Numbered from the stretch's first letter, positions 44,092 through 53,714 are shown. The stretch: 64,000 nucleotides of DNA from Martinezella rhizogenes (GCF_007002745.1 NZ_SGNY01000010.1:166593-230592); one strand, 5' to 3'. Translations and numbers: made by a program. The notes: generated by a model from the sequence alone, not told the origin.

Positions 44092-44948
44092 TTCGGCTCC
44101 CTCCCGACCCAGAGATTAAGCAGCGAAATGGCGATGGCGAGCGCCGCCATGGTGTACGCAATGGCCGAGGCATAACCGAAATTGAGCGAGGTGAAGCCCT
44201 GGCGATAAAGGAACAGCCCCAGCGTCTCCGTGCCGCCGCCCGGCCCGCCCCTGTTGGTGATGAGGAAGGGTTCGGCAAACAGCTGCATTGTGCCGATGAC
44301 CGACAGGACAACGCAGAACAGGATGATGGGTTTGAGGAGCGGCAGGGTGATATAAAAGAACTGCTGGCGCTTGCTCACCTTGTCCAGCGTCGCCGCTTCA
44401 TAGACATCGCCGGGGATCGATTGCAACCCGGCGAGGATGATGATGGCGTTATACCCCGCCCAGCGCCATGTCACGGCAATGATGACCAGCGCCATGGCCG
44501 CATTGGCATTGTCGAACCACGAGATGGGCGAAAGGCCGACGGAGGTGATGAGCTTGTTGATGATGCCGAAGTCGGCGCTGAACATCAGCCGGAAGACAGC
44601 CGCATAGGCCACCTCGCCAACGACGACAGGCGCAAAAAAGGCAAAACGATAAAGCGGCCGCGCCTTCAGGAGCGGCGAATTCAACAGCACCGCCATGACG
44701 GTGGCGAGCGCGATCATCACGGGCACCTGAATGACCAGAATGATCAGCGTATTATAAAGCGCATTATAAAAGGCCGGATCGGAAACCAGCCGCCCCCAGT
44801 TCATGGAAGGCGCAAACCGCCACGGATTGATCCGCGTGTTCTGGAACGACAGCATGAACGAGCTGATGATCGGCCAGACCCAGAAGGTGGCGAAAATCAG
44901 GAGATAGGGCGCAAGGAACGCATAAGCGATCCTGTTCCTGGACGGCAT
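44088..44948 (-). CDS. ABC sugar importer permease (MalF type)
   Basis: A 286-residue permease with about six transmembrane helices; the EAA loop is VYEAATLDKVSKRQQFFYITLPLLKP. The start is ATG 44948, with GGAGG five nt upstream; longer in-frame starts up to 45032 would lack a ribosome site and run toward the repeat. A RIME-like element separates it from the binding-protein gene. Confidence 0.92.
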   Translation of the reverse strand: MPSRNRIAYAFLAPYLLIFATFWVWPIISSFMLSFQNTRINPWRFAPSMNWGRLVSDPAFYNALYNTLIILVIQVPVMIALATVMAVLLNSPLLKARPLYRFAFFAPVVVGEVAYAAVFRLMFSADFGIINKLITSVGLSPISWFDNANAAMALVIIAVTWRWAGYNAIIILAGLQSIPGDVYEAATLDKVSKRQQFFYITLPLLKPIILFCVVLSVIGTMQLFAEPFLITNRGGPGGGTETLGLFLYRQGFTSLNFGYASAIAYTMAALAIAISLLNLWVGREPK

Positions 44949-45047
44949 GACGACCTCCATGTGCCGGACGATGGGCCGGATAAATGGAAAAGCTTGGAGG
45001 CCTGCCCCCGTTTGAGGGCGAGACCATTGCAAGGCGGTGCGGCGCGT

Positions 45048-45174
45048 TTCTTCTCCCCGAGGGGGAGAAGGTGGCCCGAAGGGTCGGATGAGGGGGCTGG
45101 CTCACCGGATATCGCTACCCTCGCCCCCTCATCCCGCTGCCGCGGACTTCTCCCCCTCGGGGAGAAGAAACTTG
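45048..45174 (-). repeat. RIME-like palindromic intergenic repeat, copy 2
   Basis: The reverse complement reproduces the modules of the element at 39924-40046: flanking CTTCTCCCC/GGGGAGAAG stems and inner GATGAGGGGGC/GCCCCCTCATC pairs. It lies inside an ABC-transport operon, between the binding-protein stop and the first permease start, where strong secondary structure could lower expression of the permeases relative to the binding protein. Confidence 0.85.
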
Positions 45175-45202
45175 TGGCGCCCGCCCGGTCCTGGCCACCG
45201 GC

Positions 45203-46474
45203 TTACTGCGCGACGGGCAGCCCCGTCGCCGTTTCGATCTGCTTGGCCGCATCATCAAGCGCTGCTTTCGCATCGGGATACCCGCCGGCGAAATATTTCG
45301 TCTGCGTCGCCTTGTAGATCGCATCCGCATCCGACTGGAACGCCGTGCCGCGGCTCGGCACGATCTTCGGCAGGGTGGCCAGAATATCGGTCCACACCGC
45401 CTGCCCGCCCCAATAGGCCTGCTTTTCCTTGACGAAAGGATCGTCGATGGCGGACAGCAGTGAGGGAACGAGGCCGAAGGATTTCAGCATCGTCACCTGA
45501 CCTTCATTGGTGGTGAGCGCGTAGTCGATATATTTCCAGGCGGCTTGCCTGTTCTTGGATGTCGAACTGATCGCCAGAGACGAGCCGCCGAGATTGGCCG
45601 CGTGCGGGCCATCCGCCGTCAGGCTCGGCATCAGATAGACGCCCCATTTGCCGGAGAGGTCAGGAGAACCGGAACGCACCGTGCCTTCATACCAGGCGCC
45701 ATACATCTGGCTTGCGGCCTTGCCGGCCGTATTGGCCTGGATTTTCTCATCCCAGATCGCGGCCGTGATGATGCCCGCATCCTTCATTTCCTTGACCTTT
45801 TCAAGGGTCGCGACACAGGCGGGCTTGTTGATGGTGATATTCTGGCCATCGGTCGAAAAGTAACCGCATCCCTGCTCATTGGCGATCATGCGGAACCATT
45901 CGCTGTCGCCGTTGAAATCGGCCTGCGCCATGACGGTGCCGGGATTGGCGGCCATGACCTTCTTACCGGCGGCGATGAAATCATCCCAGCTTTTGATGGT
46001 GGCTGGGTCGACACCCGCCTTCTCATAGAAGTCGCGGCGGTAGAACACCGCCACTGGACCCGAGTCCCACGGAACGGCGTAGGCGGTGCCGTCAACCTCA
46101 AGCTCGGTACGTTTGAAATCCGGGAAAAGCGCCTGTTTCTCAGGCGTATAGCCAAGCTCGGTCAGATTGGCGAAACAATCGGGAAAACGGCTCCAGAACA
46201 GCTCCGCCTCGAAATTTTCAATGGTGACGATATCAGGAAGACCATCGCCCCCGGCTGCGCAGGCAGCCAGCGTCTTGTCAAAAACCTGATTGTTTCCAAG
46301 GTCTTCAACGACGATCTTGATATCCGGATTCTGCTTGTTGAAGCCCTCTACCGTGGATTTCAGCGCGGAAGCCGCGACGTTCCAGCTCCAGATAGTGACG
46401 GTTTCGGTTTGCGCGAAAGCCGGAGCTGCGAGAAGCAGCATGGCCGTAGACGCGCCAAGAAATTTCAAGCACAT
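45203..46474 (-). CDS. ABC sugar importer periplasmic binding protein
   Basis: A 423-residue CUT1 binding protein. A short Sec signal peptide (MCLKFLGAST..., ending AFAQ) is followed by TVTIWSWNVAASALKSTVEGFNKQNPDIKI. GGGAGG lies 6 nt before ATG 46474. It is the first gene of the leftward operon binding protein - permeases - ATPase - fusion oxidoreductase and is divergent from an AraC-type regulator 92 nt away. The Trp-rich start suggests a sugar ligand; the identity is unknown. Confidence 0.92.
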   Translation of the reverse strand: MCLKFLGASTAMLLLAAPAFAQTETVTIWSWNVAASALKSTVEGFNKQNPDIKIVVEDLGNNQVFDKTLAACAAGGDGLPDIVTIENFEAELFWSRFPDCFANLTELGYTPEKQALFPDFKRTELEVDGTAYAVPWDSGPVAVFYRRDFYEKAGVDPATIKSWDDFIAAGKKVMAANPGTVMAQADFNGDSEWFRMIANEQGCGYFSTDGQNITINKPACVATLEKVKEMKDAGIITAAIWDEKIQANTAGKAASQMYGAWYEGTVRSGSPDLSGKWGVYLMPSLTADGPHAANLGGSSLAISSTSKNRQAAWKYIDYALTTNEGQVTMLKSFGLVPSLLSAIDDPFVKEKQAYWGGQAVWTDILATLPKIVPSRGTAFQSDADAIYKATQTKYFAGGYPDAKAALDDAAKQIETATGLPVAQ

Positions 46475-46566
46475 TGAAAACCTCCCTTTTTCAATTGCCG
46501 TTCTTCAGCGAACATGGGCACATTAGCGGCGGCAGGAAATCTGTCTCGTAAAAAGGGAACATCGAT

Positions 46567-47457
46567 TTGGCGGAAAGTAAGATTGCTGAAAGAGCCTTCT
46601 ACCAGCCGGGTGCAAGCAGCATCGAAGGCATGCCGACGACGCTGCAGCTTTTTCACAATCATCCGCCCATCATGCTTAGGCCTCACTGGCACGCGCAGGT
46701 GGAAGTGAATTACGTGATGTCGGGATCGGTGCATTATCGCATGGGCGATCACGACCTGACGCTCGATGCCGGCCAGATGTGCATCTTCTGGGGTGGCCAG
46801 CCGCACCAGATGGACCACTCCTCCGACGATTCCTTTTACGCCGGCGCGCATCTGCCGCTGGTGCACTTCTTCCGCATGCGGCTGCCCGCCACCGTCTCCA
46901 GCCTGCTGATGGGTGGTGCTACGATGGTGAGTGCTGAGACCGACCGGGCAGATGCGGAAAACTTCGGCCGCTGGTTTCGTTACGTCACTTCGGGCGAACA
47001 GGCGAAAGCCCAGCACGCGGTGGAGGAATTGCTGCTCAGGGTCGAGCGGATGTTCCTTGAACCCTACTCCGTCATATCATCCGCCGCAAATGGCAAACGC
47101 AGGGAGGATGACGAGGGCATGGCGCCCTCCATTGGCGTGGTGCGCATGTGCGACTTCATCGCCGCCAATTTTCTCGACGATATCGACGCGACGGAGATTG
47201 CCCGCGCCGCCTCGCTGCATCCGAAATATGCGATGAACCTGTTCCGCAAATCCACCGGCATGACGCTGATCAAATATCTGACCCTGCTGCGGCTTTCGCG
47301 CGCGCAGGCGATGCTGATGACCGGCAAGGACAATATCCTGCAGATCGCCATGGAAAGCGGCTTCGGCTCCGTCAGCGCCTTCAACAAGGCGTTCCGCCAA
47401 ATCGCCGGCATGTCGCCTTCCGATTTCCGCCGCGACATGCGGGCGACTGCGGCTTAA
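46567..47457 (+). CDS. AraC-family regulator (cupin sensor, MelR-like)
   Basis: A 296-residue regulator: N-terminal cupin (PHWHAQVEVNYVMSGSVHYRMGDHDLTLDAGQMCIFWGGQPH, residues about 38-80) and C-terminal double helix-turn-helix (FLDDIDATEIARAASLHPKYAMNLFRKSTGMTLIKYLTLLRLSRAQAML). The start appears to be TTG 46567, with AAAAGGGAAC upstream; ATG 46630 would cut into the cupin. It is divergent from the binding-protein gene and so probably activates that operon. Its end shares TTAA with the convergent next gene. Confidence 0.9.
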   Translation: MAESKIAERAFYQPGASSIEGMPTTLQLFHNHPPIMLRPHWHAQVEVNYVMSGSVHYRMGDHDLTLDAGQMCIFWGGQPHQMDHSSDDSFYAGAHLPLVHFFRMRLPATVSSLLMGGATMVSAETDRADAENFGRWFRYVTSGEQAKAQHAVEELLLRVERMFLEPYSVISSAANGKRREDDEGMAPSIGVVRMCDFIAANFLDDIDATEIARAASLHPKYAMNLFRKSTGMTLIKYLTLLRLSRAQAMLMTGKDNILQIAMESGFGSVSAFNKAFRQIAGMSPSDFRRDMRATAA

Positions 47458-48308
47458 CCTTCGATCTCTTCGAAATCGGAAAAAGCAGCGCTGCGCTGCC
47501 GCGCCGCCTGCCGATAGGCCCTTGGTGAACTGCCCAGCATTCGCCGGAACATGGTGGTGAAAGCCGGGATGTTTTCATAACCGGCATCCAGCGCCACATT
47601 CGTCACCGCTTCGCCGGCTGCCAGCCTTGGCAGGGAGGCGAAGATACAGGCCTGCTGGCGCCAGGTGACGAAACTCAACCCCAGTTCCTTGCGGAACAGC
47701 CGCGTAAAAGAACGCCGGCTGATGCCCATGGCCGCCGCCCAGTCATCGATCTCCACCCGCGCCACCGGCTTTTTCAGGAAATCGCGGCACAGCGCCGCCA
47801 GACGCTGATTATCTGGAAAAGGCAGTCCGAGCGGCCTTTCCGGCAGGCGGTTGACCTCGTCCAATAACAGCGCCCGCACAAGGCCCTGCCGGTGAAAAGC
47901 CGTCGGCTGGTGTTCTTCACCCAGCAATTCCGAAATCAGGCTGGAGGCGAGATCGGTTATTTCCACCACGCGCGGTGCGCCCGCATGAAACAGGTCCGGA
48001 TGGACGTAGATCGAATGCATCTCCACCGTCGAGATGGTTTCCGCCTCATGTTGCAGCCCGGCGGGAATGAGCAATCCATGACCGGGCGGTATCATCCAGC
48101 GACCATCCGCAGTGCTGACAAGCACGACGCCCTGACGGGCGCACCAGATCTGCACGCGGCTATGGCTGTGGGGCGGCGTCCGGTGCCCGGTGGGGTAAAC
48201 GCGGCAAAGCGCCAGCACCGGCTCATTGGTACCGTCGATCAATTTCAGACTGCGTTCATGCTCGTCATGCGTCAGTCCTGAAGGCTGCCGCGATTTGATT
48301 TTTGCCAT
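47454..48308 (-). CDS. AraC-family regulator
   Basis: A 284-residue regulator. An N-terminal cupin-type sensor has PPHSHSRVQIWCARQGVV and IPPGHGLLIPAGLQHEAE, with several histidines. The C-terminal AraC domain is VEIDDWAAAMGISRRSFTRLFRKELGLSFVTWRQQACIFASLPRLAAGEAVTNVALDAGYENIPAFTTMFRRMLGSSPRAY. ATG 48308 is preferred over GTG 48317. It is divergent from the Fsr-type transporter gene, 123 nt away, which it probably regulates; this gene pairing is common. Confidence 0.9.
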   Translation of the reverse strand: MAKIKSRQPSGLTHDEHERSLKLIDGTNEPVLALCRVYPTGHRTPPHSHSRVQIWCARQGVVLVSTADGRWMIPPGHGLLIPAGLQHEAETISTVEMHSIYVHPDLFHAGAPRVVEITDLASSLISELLGEEHQPTAFHRQGLVRALLLDEVNRLPERPLGLPFPDNQRLAALCRDFLKKPVARVEIDDWAAAMGISRRSFTRLFRKELGLSFVTWRQQACIFASLPRLAAGEAVTNVALDAGYENIPAFTTMFRRMLGSSPRAYRQAARQRSAAFSDFEEIEG

Positions 48309-48431
48309 TTGGCCCACTCACAAAGAAAATCGTCCAGAACACAAATGCAGGCCAGAAACAATATGAATAAAAGCGGGAAGAAATAAAGACATGTTTCCCG
48401 TCTTCCGCCGGGAACCCGAGAGGACTTCATC

Positions 48432-49634
48432 ATGGCCACTGTTACCAGCGCCGGCAACAGCTTCAATCCGCAACGCACGGCGTTTTCGATCATCGCAGCC
48501 GCCAGCTTCTGCCACATGCTGAACGACATCATGCAATCCCTGCTGACGTCGCTTTATCCGCTGCTGAAGGCGAATTACGCGCTCGATTTCATGCAGATCG
48601 GCCTGCTTACCTTCGCCTTTCAGGTCACCGCCTCGCTGCTGCAGCCGGTTGTCGGCATGGTGACAGACCGCTGGCCCATGCCGTTCTCCCTGCCCGTCGC
48701 CATGCTATCCACCTGCGCCGGCCTCATCACGCTTGCTTTTGCCCATAGTTTCGAGGTTCTGGTGATCGGCGCCTGCCTCATCGGCATCGGTTCGGCGATC
48801 TTCCATCCGGAAGCCTCCCGCGTTGCACGTCTCGCATCCGGCGGCCGTCATGGTCTGGCGCAATCCTTCTTCCAGGTGGGCGGCAATACCGGCACGGCCA
48901 TCGGCCCGCTGCTCGCCGCCTTCATCGTCATCCCGCTCGGCCAGACGAGCCTCAGCTGGTTCTCGCTGATCGCGCTCGTCGGTTTTGGCGTGCTTTCCTG
49001 GGTTGGCGTCTGGTACACCCGCCATCGCCGTGCAACGGTCGGCAAGGCGCCGGCCAGCCGCACGCTTCCTCTTGCCCGTGGCACTGTCATGATGACGCTT
49101 CTGGTGCTGGTGGTTCTGACCGCCACCAAGAATGCCTATCTCGCCAGCCTGTCCAGCTACTTCACCTTCTACACCATCGACAAGTTCGGTCTTGGTGTTC
49201 AGGACGCGCAGGTTCTGCTGTTCCTCTTCCTCGGCGCTTCGGCACTGGGCGTGTTCTTCGGCGGCCCGATCGGCGACCGTTTCGGCTCACGCGTCGTCAT
49301 CTGGTTCTCGATCCTCGGCGTCATTCCCTTCGCGCTGCTGCTGCCTTATGCGAACCTGTTCTGGACGGCCATTCTCGTCGTCGTCATCGGCTTCGTGTTC
49401 TCCTCCGCCTTCTCGGCCATCGTCGTGTTCGCGCAGGAACTGGTGCCGGGCCGCGTCGGCCTCATCGCCGGCATGTTCTTCGGTTTCGCCTTCGGTTTCG
49501 GCGGCATCGGCGCTGCGGTTCTGGGTGTTTATGCGGATAAGGAAGGCATCGAATTCGTCTACCGCATCTGCTCCTACATGCCGCTGCTCGGCCTGCTCAC
49601 GGTGTTCCTGCCGAAACTGCCGAGCCACCGCTAA
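48432..49634 (+). CDS. MFS efflux transporter, Fsr (fosmidomycin resistance) type
   Basis: A 400-residue inner-membrane transporter with about twelve helices. SFCHMLNDIMQSLLTSLYPLLKANYALDFMQIGLLTFAFQ at the start and GIGSAIFHPEASRVARLASGGRHGLAQSFFQVGGNTGTAIGPL in the middle are characteristic of the Fsr subfamily. GAGAGGACTTCATC precedes the ATG. It would export a small toxic compound in exchange for protons; the natural substrate is unknown. A divergent AraC-type gene is the likely regulator. Confidence 0.92.
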   Translation: MATVTSAGNSFNPQRTAFSIIAAASFCHMLNDIMQSLLTSLYPLLKANYALDFMQIGLLTFAFQVTASLLQPVVGMVTDRWPMPFSLPVAMLSTCAGLITLAFAHSFEVLVIGACLIGIGSAIFHPEASRVARLASGGRHGLAQSFFQVGGNTGTAIGPLLAAFIVIPLGQTSLSWFSLIALVGFGVLSWVGVWYTRHRRATVGKAPASRTLPLARGTVMMTLLVLVVLTATKNAYLASLSSYFTFYTIDKFGLGVQDAQVLLFLFLGASALGVFFGGPIGDRFGSRVVIWFSILGVIPFALLLPYANLFWTAILVVVIGFVFSSAFSAIVVFAQELVPGRVGLIAGMFFGFAFGFGGIGAAVLGVYADKEGIEFVYRICSYMPLLGLLTVFLPKLPSHR

Positions 49635-49659
49635 AAGCCTCGCGTTCAACGCTTTTCAA

Positions 49660-49694
49660 CACGGCGGTCACCTGTGATACTCAGGTGACCGCCG
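49660..49694. terminator. 14-bp perfect hairpin after the transporter gene
   Basis: ACGGCGGTCACCTG and CAGGTGACCGCCGT form a perfect stem with a 7-nt loop, 25 nt after the transporter stop. Only ATTCC follows, so the T run is poor, but the stem is very stable. It ends 25 nt before the LysR start and could insulate that gene. Confidence 0.65.
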
Positions 49695-49719
49695 TATTCC
49701 GTTGAGCAAAGCCCTACCC

Positions 49720-50616
49720 ATGCAAATCCCGATAAAATCGATCCTCGTTTTCCACGCCGCGGCAAGGGCGGGCAGCATTTCCCGGGCGGCGGAGGAACTG
49801 AGCGTCACACCATCTGCTGTTTCCCAGCAGATCCAGTTGCTGGAAGGCCAGCTCGGCACGACCCTGATGGCGCGAACCGGCCGTAAGGTGACATTGACGG
49901 AAGCGGGCGAGCGCTATTTCTCGATGATCACCGCCCAGATCGAACAGATATCAGACGCCACCGACAGTATTCGCGGCTTCCGCTCTGTCACCACGCTGAC
50001 GATCCGGGCGACGCCGACAATCTCCAACAAATGGCTGCTGCCGCGTCTCGGCTCGTTTCTGGAGGAACACCCGGAACTGGAAGTGCGCCTCGACGGCACC
50101 AACGAGCCGACCGATTTTTCGCAGGAACTCGTCGATATAGAGCTGCGCCATGGCGATGGCCGCTGGCCGGGCCTCTTCGTGGAAGGGCTGGTGGAGGAGG
50201 AATTCCTGCCGGTCTGTTCGCCAAATTATAAGGGCGCCGGTAAATTTCTGCCCGAGGAATTGCAGAACCAGCGGCTGATCCATTCGGTGAAGGCGCAGGC
50301 GCAATGGAACCACTGGTTCCCTCTGGCCGGCGTGACAGCCGAAAAGCGCTGGCGGCGGGTCCTGTTCGACCGCAGCCACATGGCCATCGATGCCGCCGTT
50401 CTCGGCATCGGCGTGGCGCTGGAAAGCACCTTGATGATGGAGCGGGAGCTGCAGGACAAGATGCTGGTGCCGGCCGTGACGGACGCGCCGCGCATCAAGC
50501 TCGTCACCCAATGGATCGTCTGCCCGCATTCCCATCTGCGGCAGAGAAAAGTCATGCTGTTTCTGGAGTGGATGCGAAAACAACGCGACGAGTGGCAAGC
50601 CCGCCGCGTTGTCTGA
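49720..50616 (+). CDS. LysR-family regulator (GcvA-like)
   Basis: A 298-residue regulator. The helix-turn-helix is SILVFHAAARAGSISRAAEELSVTPSAVSQQIQLLEGQLGTTL (residues about 7-49), followed by the periplasmic-binding-like sensor domain. FDRSHMAIDAAVLGIGVALES resembles GcvA-type effector domains. ATG 49720 has a weak ribosome site; a TTG at 49702 is an in-frame alternative inside the edge of the hairpin. It is convergent with the TRAP permease gene, and its target is unclear. Confidence 0.9.
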   Translation: MQIPIKSILVFHAAARAGSISRAAEELSVTPSAVSQQIQLLEGQLGTTLMARTGRKVTLTEAGERYFSMITAQIEQISDATDSIRGFRSVTTLTIRATPTISNKWLLPRLGSFLEEHPELEVRLDGTNEPTDFSQELVDIELRHGDGRWPGLFVEGLVEEEFLPVCSPNYKGAGKFLPEELQNQRLIHSVKAQAQWNHWFPLAGVTAEKRWRRVLFDRSHMAIDAAVLGIGVALESTLMMERELQDKMLVPAVTDAPRIKLVTQWIVCPHSHLRQRKVMLFLEWMRKQRDEWQARRVV

Positions 50617-50640
50617 TGGTTCAGGCAATCCGTTTGCGCG

Positions 50641-51921
50641 TCAATAAAGCCCCATCAGCCGGATTGGCCCGAGCGTCAGCACCGGGAACAGCACCAGCGC
50701 GAAGATGGCAAGCGTCAGCACCGTCATCGGCGCCAGCGAACCGCGAATGACATCCTCGATCTTCATATTCGCCACCTGTGCCGCCGCAAACAGGCAGACC
50801 CCCACCGGCGGCGTCACCAGCCCGAGTGTCAGCGTCATGACAGTCACGATCAGGAAATGGATCGGATCGATGCCCAGTGCCTCCACCGGCGGCATCAGAA
50901 CGGGGATGAGGATGAACATCGCCGGGATCGCTTCCATGAAAATGCCGATGATCAGCAGGAAGACGAAGATGACGAGCATGCCGGTCATGGGGCCGAGGTT
51001 CATGGCCTGCAAAAGCTCGGCCACCTGTTCGGGCAAGCCATCGAAGGTGAAGACCCAGGCGGCAAGCTGCGAGGTGGCGGCGATGAACAGGATGGTGCCG
51101 GAAATGCGCGCCGTCGAGATCAATATTTCCGGCAACTCCCGCAGCGGCAGCGTGCGATAGACGATGACGCCAAGCACCGCGACATAAACCACCGCGATGG
51201 CAGCTGCTTCCGTTGGCGTGAACAGGCCGCTGGCAATGCCGATGATCAGGATCAGCGGTGTCAGCATCGGCAGGATTGCGCGCAGACCGGTGACGACCAC
51301 CAGACGGAAATTGAACGGTGTCGGCGGATTGTAACCATAATGCACCGAATAGAAGTGGTTGAAGACCAGAAAGGCGAAGGCGATGAAGAGGCCGGGCACC
51401 AGACCGGCGATCAGCAGCGTGCCGATCGACACGTTGGCGATGGAGCCGGCAATCACGATCAGGATCGACGGCGGAATGATCGAGGAGAGCGTGGAGGTGC
51501 AGAGCGTCATGCCGACGGCATAACCCTTTGGAAATCCATGCCGCTCCATGGCCTTGATCTCGATGGCGCCGACCGAGGCGATATCGGCGACGGACGAGCC
51601 GGAGACACCGGAAAAAATCACCGAGGAGATGACGTTGACGTGGCCAAGCCCGCCGGGAAGCCAGCCGACCATGGCCTCGGCGAAATCAAAGATGCGCTCC
51701 GCCACCCGCCCCCGCTCCATGACCGTGCCGACCAGAATGAACAGCGGCACGGCGACAAGAAGAAAGGAGTTCATCGACGAGAACATCGTCTGCGACAGCA
51801 GGTCCATGGGCATGGAGGTGAAGAGCCACAGCGTGCCGACACTGGCGAGCGCCAGCGCAATGGCAAGCGGCACGCCAAGCATGCTGAGACCGAAAAAGGC
51901 GATGAGAAGAAAGACCGACAT
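50641..51921 (-). CDS. dctM: TRAP transporter large permease (DctM)
   Basis: A 426-residue membrane protein with about twelve segments. VFSGVSGSSVADIASVGAIEIKAMERHGFPKGYAVGMTLCTSTLSSIIPPSI is the DctM signature. It uses the sodium or proton gradient to import the ligand delivered by the DctP protein. It starts 3 nt after the small permease gene and is the last gene of the TRAP operon. Confidence 0.94.
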   Translation of the reverse strand: MSVFLLIAFFGLSMLGVPLAIALALASVGTLWLFTSMPMDLLSQTMFSSMNSFLLVAVPLFILVGTVMERGRVAERIFDFAEAMVGWLPGGLGHVNVISSVIFSGVSGSSVADIASVGAIEIKAMERHGFPKGYAVGMTLCTSTLSSIIPPSILIVIAGSIANVSIGTLLIAGLVPGLFIAFAFLVFNHFYSVHYGYNPPTPFNFRLVVVTGLRAILPMLTPLILIIGIASGLFTPTEAAAIAVVYVAVLGVIVYRTLPLRELPEILISTARISGTILFIAATSQLAAWVFTFDGLPEQVAELLQAMNLGPMTGMLVIFVFLLIIGIFMEAIPAMFILIPVLMPPVEALGIDPIHFLIVTVMTLTLGLVTPPVGVCLFAAAQVANMKIEDVIRGSLAPMTVLTLAIFALVLFPVLTLGPIRLMGLY

Positions 51922-51924
51922 AGC

Positions 51925-52476
51925 TCAATGTCCTGCTGAAATGGAGATATCGGCATGGGCGATCTCGTCCGCCGGCAGGCCAAGCTCGGGAAGCGCGATG
52001 AGCTCCCGGCGGCTGCGCAGCGATTCGATGATGGCGAGCACGGCGATGATGGCTGAAACGGGCAAAACCATGCCGATGGCCCACATCGGGATCGGCAGGG
52101 TGGCGGCGGTCTCGTTCATCATGATCTGCTGGCGCACCAGGGTGAAACCCGTCCAGCCCATCATGCCGAAGAAGAACACCGATGAACCGACATAGATCGG
52201 CACCGCCAGCCGCCGGAAGAAGCGGTGGAACAGCACCAGAAACACCACGACACGGGCGCTTTCCACGGTGCGGAAACCGGCGGCAAGGCCAAGGAAGACC
52301 ATCCAGATGAAAAGAAAGCGGGTCGCCTCCTCGGTCCAGGGAAGCGGACTGCCGATGAGGCGGCCGATGACCTGAAGAAGCACGACGATGAGAATGCCGG
52401 CGCAGGCTGCCCCCGCGGCTATATCGGCGATGAGTTTTACGATGGTGCCGAGCACCGAAGGTTTCGTATCGCGCAT
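51925..52476 (-). CDS. dctQ: TRAP transporter small permease (DctQ)
   Basis: A 183-residue protein with four transmembrane segments. PLPWTEEATRFLFIWMVFLGLAAGFRTVESARVVVF is the typical DctQ core. ATG 52476 (GGAAGG 8 nt upstream) is chosen; a longer frame to 52584 would begin within the hairpin after dctP and has no ribosome site. Confidence 0.92.
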   Translation of the reverse strand: MRDTKPSVLGTIVKLIADIAAGAACAGILIVVLLQVIGRLIGSPLPWTEEATRFLFIWMVFLGLAAGFRTVESARVVVFLVLFHRFFRRLAVPIYVGSSVFFFGMMGWTGFTLVRQQIMMNETAATLPIPMWAIGMVLPVSAIIAVLAIIESLRSRRELIALPELGLPADEIAHADISISAGH

Positions 52477-52571
52477 GACAATACCCTTCCACTGCTGAAA
52501 CCGGATATCCGGTGAACCGAATGCCACCCTGCCTTTCCGGCAAAGCAACGCCTGCTGACGTTTGGGGATGG

Positions 52572-52599
52572 CCGGGCCTGCCAAAAGATGCAGGCCCGG
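52572..52599 (-). terminator. hairpin between dctP and dctQ
   Basis: CCGGGCCTGC and GCAGGCCCGG form a perfect 10-bp stem with an 8-nt loop, 19 nt after the dctP stop. Without a T run it is more likely a stabilising or attenuating element that keeps binding-protein mRNA in excess over the permeases. Confidence 0.6.
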
Positions 52600-52618
52600 C
52601 GTCCAAGTGCGGGAAACG

Positions 52619-53614
52619 TCAGTTCGTCTTCAGGAAAGCCTGCGTCTTGTCGAAGAACGCCTGATCTTTCACCAGCGCCGAGAACTTCGCCGAAAGCCCG
52701 GCCGCGACCTCTACGAAGGCCTTGCGCTCGTCGTCGGTCAGCGTGTTGACCTCCATGCCGTTCTTCTTCAGCGTCTCAAGCGACTTGTCGATATCGGCAG
52801 CGTCGTTCTGCGCTTTCCAAAGCTCGGTTTCAGTCGCCGCTTCCTTCAGTGCCGTCTTGAAGCCCTCGTCGAGACCTTCGAAGCGGGCCGGGTTCATGCC
52901 CAGCACCCAGGCGTCAGCAATGTGGTTGCTGATCGTCAGATATTTCTGCACTTCGTAAAGCTTGGCGCTGACAGGCACGTTAACCGGATTTTCCTGCCCA
53001 TCGACAACTTTCAGCTGGAGCGCATTGTAAACTTCAGCGAAGGCCATCGGTGTCGGGGCAGCCCCCATGGCGCCGAAGAACTCGACCCAGAGCGGATTGT
53101 TCGGCACACGCAGCTTCATACCCTTGAGATCGCCCGGTGATTTGATCGGCGCCTTGGAATTGGTGATCTGGCGCAGCGGCCGCGACCAGAGATCGAGCCC
53201 GAGAATGCCTATCTTGCTCAGATCGGTGGAAAGCTCCTTGCCGAGATCGCTGTCGAGATAGACCCGGAGCTGGTCGATATCACGGAACTGGTAGGGAATG
53301 GCGATGGCCGTGAACTTGGGATTGAAGGTCGCGTAAAGCGAGGTCGAATTCAAAAGCATGTCCAGCGAACCGCCGGCCAGCTGCTTGACGCCCGCCGAAG
53401 GGTCGCCGCCATACAGCGTGCCGTTCGGGAATACCTTGATCTTGAGTTTGCCGTCGGTCTTTTTCGAGACGATCTCGGCAAACTTGTTGGCGGCGAGCGT
53501 GATTTCGGAATTGTCGGCATCCGGCGTCGAAAGTGTCAGCGTTTCGGCCTGCGCGATGGATGCGACCAGCATGGTGGCGGCGAGAGCCAGCCCGTAAAGT
53601 TTCGAAATTTTCAT
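52619..53614 (-). CDS. dctP: TRAP transporter periplasmic binding protein (DctP)
   Basis: A 331-residue DctP-type receptor with a Sec signal peptide (MKISKLYGLALAATML..., ending AQAE). SKAPIKSPGDLKGMKLRVPNNPLWVEFFGAMGAAPTPMAFAEVYNALQLKVVDGQENP carries the Arg that binds the ligand carboxylate, so the substrate is an organic or sugar acid. The region AFAEVYNALQLKVVDGQENP is the family hallmark. It lies 100 nt downstream of the beta-hydroxyacid dehydrogenase gene, on the same strand. Confidence 0.94.
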   Translation of the reverse strand: MKISKLYGLALAATMLVASIAQAETLTLSTPDADNSEITLAANKFAEIVSKKTDGKLKIKVFPNGTLYGGDPSAGVKQLAGGSLDMLLNSTSLYATFNPKFTAIAIPYQFRDIDQLRVYLDSDLGKELSTDLSKIGILGLDLWSRPLRQITNSKAPIKSPGDLKGMKLRVPNNPLWVEFFGAMGAAPTPMAFAEVYNALQLKVVDGQENPVNVPVSAKLYEVQKYLTISNHIADAWVLGMNPARFEGLDEGFKTALKEAATETELWKAQNDAADIDKSLETLKKNGMEVNTLTDDERKAFVEVAAGLSAKFSALVKDQAFFDKTQAFLKTN

Positions 53615-53714
53615 GTGTTCCTCCCTTGTTATCTATGAAGCACGTCCGGTTAAAACGGAATCTTTGGACGTGCTCTATCTCTTTGTTTTAGCGCATTATC
53701 CGGACGTAAAACCG

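Noticed and set aside
48432..49634. Reading the Fsr-type transporter as a dedicated antibiotic resistance gene
   Set aside because: Family membership alone does not show resistance; such transporters are common chromosomal genes in rhizobia.
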